Origin: Ruminococcus sp.
GTDB taxonomy: Bacteria > Bacillota > Clostridia > Oscillospirales > Ruminococcaceae
Direction of reading: 5' to 3'
Assembly: GCA_024697705.1 (NCBI GenBank)
Contig: JAILFF010000280.1
Span: 1 to 10,056, forward strand
Length of the DNA: 10,056 nt
Part shown: piece after piece, positions 7,263 to 10,056 of the stretch
Layout: every line of letters begins with the position of its first letter
How positions within the stretch are numbered: position 1 is the first letter of the stretch
Translations under genes and position numbers: made by a program
Notes under the pieces: generated by a model
The model's database searches: none
The model's input: only the letters and a program-made list of their open reading frames with translations
What the model was told of the DNA's origin: nothing

Positions 7263-8012
7263 TCAGACAGCACCGAAACGACGGTTTCTGTCGCTGTAAG
7301 CGATGATAGCCTTTTCGAGATCGGCGGGCTTGAAATCGGGCCAGAGAATATTCGTGAAATAATACTCCGCGTAAGCCGCCTGCCAGATCATGAAATTTGA
7401 AAGCCGCTGTTCCCCGCTGGGGCGCACGATAAGGTCTACGTCGGGAGCGATGTCGTTTTCAAGCTCCGCCGTGTAGAGGTTATCGTTAAGCAGTTTTTCA
7501 TTGATATCCGCAGGGTCGAGCTCGCCTGCTTTTACTTTTTCCGCGAGCTTCCGCGCCGAATGGACTATCTCGTCCCTGCCGCCGTAGTTGATGGCGATAA
7601 GCAGCGTCATAGCGCTGAAATCCTTTGAATCTTCCTCGACGCTTTTCATTTTCTCCTGCAACGCGGGACGAAGCATCGAACGGTCGCCGATAAAGCAGAC
7701 GCGGATATTCTCCTCGATGAAGTCGCGAACCTCGTCCAGATACTTCTCGAAAAGATCCATTATCGCCTCTACCTCGTCCTTCGGGCGGCGCCAGTTCTCG
7801 GTAGAAAAAGCGTATACTGTAAAGTATTTTACCCCTAAGTTCTTGGCGTGGCGGGTTATCGTTCTGAACGTCTGTGCGCCCTCGCGGTGTCCTATCTTAC
7901 GCGGCAGACCGCGCTTTTTCGCCCACCTGCCGTTGCCGTCCATTATCATGCCGATATGGACGGGTATCTGCGTGCCCTCGGGCAGCGAGGACTTGAATTT
8001 TTTTACAGCCAT
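7263..8012 (-). CDS. uppS: Isoprenyl transferase (undecaprenyl diphosphate synthase)
   Basis: Cis-prenyltransferase that extends farnesyl diphosphate with isopentenyl diphosphate to the C55 carrier lipid used for peptidoglycan and other wall polymers. 249 residues, the normal length. MDGNGRWAKKRG at 24-35 holds the catalytic Asp (D25). HREGAQ is at 42-47, FSTENW at 69-74, and NYGGRDEI at 142-149. The C-terminal diphosphate-binding block is RPSGEQRLSNFMIWQ at 197-211 with R197 and R203, then YAEYYF with E216. The protein ends in the SDRNRRFG motif (240-247). A GGAGG site ten bases upstream lies just four bases beyond the frr stop, so translation is probably tightly linked. The product specificity (C55 rather than another chain length) is inferred from the housekeeping context. 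Confidence 0.95.
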   Translation of the reverse strand: MAVKKFKSSLPEGTQIPVHIGMIMDGNGRWAKKRGLPRKIGHREGAQTFRTITRHAKNLGVKYFTVYAFSTENWRRPKDEVEAIMDLFEKYLDEVRDFIEENIRVCFIGDRSMLRPALQEKMKSVEEDSKDFSAMTLLIAINYGGRDEIVHSARKLAEKVKAGELDPADINEKLLNDNLYTAELENDIAPDVDLIVRPSGEQRLSNFMIWQAAYAEYYFTNILWPDFKPADLEKAIIAYSDRNRRFGAV

Positions 8013-8031
8013 ATTCCGTGAACCTCCGGAA

Positions 8032-8586
8032 TCAGACGGTCATTACCTCTTTTTCCTTGGCGGCGATCTGATCGTCGATCTCCTTGATGCTCTTATCGGT
8101 GATCTTCTGTATCTTATCCTCGCCTACCTTAAGATCGTCCTCGGTGATATCTCCGTTTTTCTTCATCGCCTTGATCTTTTCGATGGCGTCGCGGCGGATA
8201 GAACGAATGTGTACCTTGGACTCCTCGCCCATTTTTCTTACGTCCTTAACGATCTCCTTACGTCTGTCCTCGGTGAGCTGCGGGAAGATAAGGCGGATCA
8301 CCTGACCGTCGTTCTGCGGGTTGATGCCCACATCGGACGCCTGTATCGCCTTTTCGATGCCCTTTAAGATGCTCTTGTCGTAGGGGGTGATGACAAGCAC
8401 TCTCGCTTCGGAGGTGGAAACGCTTGCCAGCTGATTTATCGGAGTGGGAGCGCCGTAATAATCGACCTTTACCTTATCGAGTACGGCAGGATTGGCTCTG
8501 CCGGCGCGTATTGTCGCGTAATCGTCGATCAGATGGTTGATGGATTTCTTCATTTTAGTCTTGGCGGTATCAATAACGGTATTCAT
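8032..8586 (-). CDS. frr: Ribosome recycling factor
   Basis: Cytosolic factor that, with EF-G, splits the post-termination ribosome complex. 184 residues, matching the family's near-constant 185. The two-domain pattern is clear: a long N-terminal helix followed by RAGRANPAVLDKVKVDYYG, then the small beta domain with PINQLASVS and ITPYDKS, then the helical return with GQVIRLIFPQLTEDRRKE and KVHIRSIRRDA. I choose ATG 8586 because AAAGGA (8596-8601) lies nine bases upstream. A GTG at 8604 is in frame, but it overlaps that binding site and would add only six residues foreign to the family. It lies 41 bases after pyrH and 19 bases before uppS. Confidence 0.97.
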   Translation of the reverse strand: MNTVIDTAKTKMKKSINHLIDDYATIRAGRANPAVLDKVKVDYYGAPTPINQLASVSTSEARVLVITPYDKSILKGIEKAIQASDVGINPQNDGQVIRLIFPQLTEDRRKEIVKDVRKMGEESKVHIRSIRRDAIEKIKAMKKNGDITEDDLKVGEDKIQKITDKSIKEIDDQIAAKEKEVMTV

Positions 8587-8595
8587 ATTCGGGCT

Positions 8596-8601
8596 TCCTT
8601 T
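8596..8601 (-). promoter_or_regulatory. Ribosome binding site deciding the frr start
   Basis: AAAGGA on the minus strand, nine bases before ATG 8586. The alternative GTG at 8604 runs into this site, which argues against it. Confidence 0.75.
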
Positions 8602-8627
8602 CACTTATTAATTTTATAATACATCAA

Positions 8628-9332
8628 TTATCTTACGATGGTTCCGATATTCTCGCCCATGCAGGCGTCGTAGATATTCTCGGGGCGGGCGATATCGAAA
8701 ACGAGTATCGGGATATTGTTATCCTTGCAGAGTGCCGCGGCGGTAGCGTCCATGACCTTAAGGTTCTTGGCAAGCACGTCGGAGAAGGTGATCTCATCGA
8801 ACTTCACGGCGTCGTCGTACTGGTGAGGGTCTTTATCGTAAACGCCATCGACCATAGTCGCCTTGAAGATGATATCAGCCTCGATCTCGGCAGCGCGGAG
8901 AGCTGCGGCGGTATCAGTCGAGAAGAACGGGTTGCCCGTTCCGCAGCCGAAGATAACGACTCTGCCCTTTTCAAAGTGTCTTTCCGCCTTATTGCGGATA
9001 TAGGGCTCGGCTACCTGGGGCATGGAAATAGCGGTCTGAACTCTGACCTGAAGTCCGCAAGCCTCCATGCCGTCTGCGACGGCAAGGGCGTTCATGGTAG
9101 TAGCGAGCATACCGATATGGTCTGCACGTGTCCTGTCCATAGCGCCGCTGGAGCGCCCGCGCCAGAAATTACCTCCGCCGACAACGATACCGACCTGCAC
9201 GCCTGCGTCAACGCATTTCTTAACAGCCTTTGCAAGCACGGTGATTATCTCGTAATCAAGTCCGGTCTTCTTTTCTCCGGCAAGAGCCTCACCGCTCAAT
9301 TTGAGCAATATTCTTTTATATTTCGGTTCCAT
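8628..9332 (-). CDS. pyrH: Uridylate (UMP) kinase
   Basis: Cytosolic amino-acid-kinase-fold enzyme that phosphorylates UMP to UDP with ATP in pyrimidine nucleotide synthesis; the family is hexameric and allosterically controlled. 234 residues, within the usual 235-245 range. KLSGEALAG at 11-19 and GGGNFWRG at 52-59 form the phosphate-binding loops. DHIGMLATTMNALA at 71-84 is the UMP and subunit-contact helix. GTGNPFFSTDTAAALRA is at 131-147 and VDGVYDKDP at 161-169, with MDATA at 194-198 in the nucleotide site. I start at ATG 9332 because AGGAG lies exactly eight bases upstream; the in-frame GTG at 9341 overlaps that site and adds only three residues. It is the first gene of the cluster and has its own promoter. 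No tsf gene, the common upstream neighbour, is within the window. Confidence 0.97.
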   Translation of the reverse strand: MEPKYKRILLKLSGEALAGEKKTGLDYEIITVLAKAVKKCVDAGVQVGIVVGGGNFWRGRSSGAMDRTRADHIGMLATTMNALAVADGMEACGLQVRVQTAISMPQVAEPYIRNKAERHFEKGRVVIFGCGTGNPFFSTDTAAALRAAEIEADIIFKATMVDGVYDKDPHQYDDAVKFDEITFSDVLAKNLKVMDATAAALCKDNNIPILVFDIARPENIYDACMGENIGTIVR

Positions 9333-9340
9333 CTGACTCA

Positions 9341-9345
9341 CTCCT
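9341..9345 (-). promoter_or_regulatory. Ribosome binding site deciding the pyrH start
   Basis: AGGAG on the minus strand with eight-base spacing to ATG 9332. The G of the competing GTG is part of this site, so initiation there would have no proper binding site. Confidence 0.8.
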
Positions 9346-9388
9346 AAATCTTTTTCTTTAAAATAAGAAAATATGTTCTTGTCAAATA

Positions 9389-9402
9389 ATTCTCTAAAGA
9401 AT
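9389..9402. promoter_or_regulatory. Short dyad at the expected transcription start of the pyrH promoter
   Basis: ATTCT-CTAA-AGAAT is a five-base inverted pair just downstream of the -10 box, where RNA synthesis should begin. It could be an operator half-site pair or a start-site effect, or chance in AT-rich sequence. Five pairs is too few to be convincing. Confidence 0.2.
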
Positions 9403-9431
9403 ATTATACTATATTTTGTGCCGAATGTAAA
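9403..9431 (-). promoter_or_regulatory. Vegetative sigma promoter of the pyrH operon
   Basis: On the minus strand TTTACA (9426-9431) and a perfect TATAAT (9403-9408) are separated by exactly 17 bases. This is five of six plus six of six matches to the main sigma factor consensus. An A/T-rich stretch just upstream (9435-9447, an A-tract reading leftward) could act as an UP element. The expected start near 9396 gives an untranslated leader of about 60 bases before pyrH. It should drive at least pyrH to dxr. Confidence 0.88.
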
Positions 9432-9477
9432 CCCCTTTTTTTAATTTTTCTTGTAATTTTCAAGAACATACGAGCAT

Positions 9478-9507
9478 AAAAAAGCAGACCGCCGATTTCG
9501 GGGTCTG
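9478..9507 (-). terminator. Intrinsic terminator upstream of the pyrH promoter
   Basis: Read on the minus strand, CAGACC pairs with GGTCTG and an inner CCG pairs with CGG (one unpaired base on one side). C and six Ts follow directly. This is a good Rho-independent terminator for leftward transcription entering from beyond the right edge. It lies about 45 bases upstream of the -35 box, so it insulates the pyrH promoter. The gene it serves is not in the window; more than 540 bases of repeat-rich DNA lie between. Its plus-strand tail (TTTGTCAATAA) is much poorer. Confidence 0.75.
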
Positions 9508-9570
9508 TTTGTCAATAACTGTAAATAGCTATCTTTAAAAGAGGCAAACCAAAAGTCTTAGGAAGGGGGT

Positions 9571-9607
9571 GTGGGGGAGAACCCTTCTTCAGAAGGGTTT
9601 CCCCCAC
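9571..9607. repeat. Hairpin C of repeat copy 2
   Basis: Same 37-base double stem as at 5091-5127 in reverse orientation. It differs only in the small internal loop (TCT instead of TAT on the repeat's own strand). Confidence 0.75.
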
Positions 9608-9660
9608 AAAGCCTACGGTTTAAGCAAAGCCCACGGTAAAGAGCAAAGTGTATAGCTCAA

Positions 9661-9756
9661 AAATAAAATCGGCAATTTCTAAAAAAGCCCACAAAAAAGC
9701 AGAAGCGAATAAATCAGCAAATATGTTCGGAAACAAGTAAATTGCCGATTTTATTT
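9661..9756. repeat. Module B of repeat copy 2
   Basis: AAATAAAATCGGCAATTT at 9661-9678 is the exact reverse complement of 9739-9756. The interior, read on the minus strand, begins CTTGTTTCCG as in copy 1 and ends with a T-rich block containing TTTTTTGTGGG that resembles copy 3. Confidence 0.75.
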
Positions 9757-9806
9757 CGTGAAGGAGCAGGTCTGAACGAAGTTCAGACAGGCGATATTTC
9801 ACGAAA
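9754..9806 (-). repeat. Hairpin A of repeat copy 2, with a nested stem
   Basis: The outer arms TTTCGTGAA and TTCACGAAA pair perfectly (9754-9762 with 9798-9806). Inside sits an extra eight-pair perfect stem, GTCTGAAC with GTTCAGAC (9770-9777 with 9781-9788). Copies 1 and 3 have only a short loop there. The whole hairpin is therefore about 23 bases longer. Confidence 0.65.
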
Positions 9807-9851
9807 GAGACCCCTGTTAAGCGAATTTTTATAGTTTTGCGCTGACCCCTC

Positions 9852-9883
9852 TTGCACGAAAATCGCTGCGCTCTTTCGTGCAA
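9852..9883 (+). repeat. Hairpin A of repeat copy 3
   Basis: TTGCACGAAA pairs perfectly over ten bases with TTTCGTGCAA around a twelve-base loop. The last bases overlap the left end of module B. Confidence 0.65.
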
Positions 9884-9977
9884 ATAAAATCGGCAATTCA
9901 TTTGTTCCCGTTCTGACTTGATAACTCATTCGTTTTCGCATTTTTGTGGGGATTTTTAGAAATTGCCGATTTTATTT
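9882..9977. repeat. Module B of repeat copy 3
   Basis: AAATAAAATCGGCAATT at 9882-9898 is the exact reverse complement of 9961-9977, a 17-base pair of inverted ends. The interior is diverged from copy 1 but shares TTGTTCCCG at its start and a TTTTTGTGGGGA block with copy 2. Confidence 0.75.
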
Positions 9978-10056
9978 TTGAACCGTTCAATTTGTTTTCT
10001 ACGAGTTGTTTGCTGCTGTCGCAAGCTTTTGTGGGGGAAACCCTTCTGAAGAAGGG

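Larger units (their letters stand above)
9546..9807 (-). repeat. Compound palindromic repeat, copy 2 (complete, inverted)
   Basis: The same A-B-C unit as at 4914-5152 but on the opposite strand, 262 bases long: hairpin A at 9754-9806, module B at 9661-9756, a 53-base linker, hairpin C at 9571-9607, and the tail reading CCTAAGACTTTTGGTTT to 9546. The extra length comes almost entirely from hairpin A, which carries an added nested stem. With the terminator and promoter it accounts for most of the gene-free stretch upstream of pyrH. Confidence 0.8.
9852..10056 (+). repeat. Compound palindromic repeat, copy 3 (cut by the window edge)
   Basis: Same orientation as copy 1: hairpin A at 9852-9883, module B at 9882-9977, a 53-base linker, and hairpin C starting at 10031 and leaving the window inside its apical stem. 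The missing part should be about 30 bases plus the rest of the stem. It lies 44 bases from copy 2, with the two hairpin A ends facing each other. Similarity to copy 1 may start a little earlier at TTTTGCG near 9835. Confidence 0.8.

Noticed and set aside
9357..9385. A second pyrH promoter with TTGACA at 9380-9385
   Set aside because: The -35 box is perfect, but the best -10 at 17 bases is TTTAAA, only four of six, and transcription would start about five bases from the ribosome binding site. It is possible but weaker than the upstream promoter.
9448..9466. TTCTTG/CAAGAA hairpin upstream of the pyrH promoter
   Set aside because: Six pairs in AT-rich sequence with a seven-base loop. In the gene direction it is followed by A-rich, not T-rich, sequence, so I cannot separate it from chance.
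9620..9901. A 93-codon minus-strand reading frame in the gene-free stretch
   Set aside because: It lies wholly within repeat copies 2 and 3, crosses both inverted ends of a module B, has no clear ribosome binding site and resembles no family. Such frames arise from the repeat itself.
4944..10056. CRISPR array
   Set aside because: The repeated units are few, inverted relative to each other, thousands of bases apart in one case, and lack regular short spacers or any cas gene.

Overview
The window reads as chromosomal DNA of a Gram-positive Clostridia-type bacterium. I would guess the Oscillospiraceae/Ruminococcus area; that guess is inferred from protein flavour and gene order, not proven. The evidence is a PolC-type replicative polymerase (limited to low-GC Gram-positives and relatives), purine-rich Shine-Dalgarno sites before every gene, and the conserved Firmicutes order pyrH-frr-uppS-cdsA-dxr-rseP-ispG-polC. 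All eight genes lie on the minus strand, so the cluster is transcribed from right to left.

Layout in transcription order. 9333-10056 holds no gene. It contains two copies of a compound palindromic repeat placed back to back, then an intrinsic terminator for leftward transcription (9478-9507), then a near-consensus promoter (9403-9431). Next come pyrH (UMP kinase), frr (ribosome recycling factor), uppS (undecaprenyl diphosphate synthase) and cdsA (CDP-diacylglycerol synthase), all with short gaps, then dxr (first committed MEP-pathway enzyme) after a 61-base gap with a stem-loop. A 345-base gap (4822-5166) follows, filled by another copy of the compound repeat. Then come rseP (site-2 protease), a UUCG-capped stem-loop, ispG (late MEP-pathway enzyme), and polC, which runs off the left edge after 869 codons.

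How the genes fit together: dxr and ispG make isoprenoid precursors, uppS turns them into the lipid carrier for cell wall polymers, and cdsA makes the CDP-activated phospholipid precursor. pyrH feeds pyrimidine nucleotides, frr recycles ribosomes, rseP does intramembrane proteolysis and polC copies the chromosome. This is a growth-linked housekeeping operon or pair of operons.

The part not explained by known genes is the intergenic repeat. It has three modules in fixed order and spacing: hairpin A; module B with 17-18 base perfect inverted ends; a 53-54 base linker; and the G-rich double hairpin C with a conserved tail. Two complete copies and one copy cut by the right edge lie in 10 kb. I see no unusual protein-coding system; the compound repeat is the best candidate for something undescribed.
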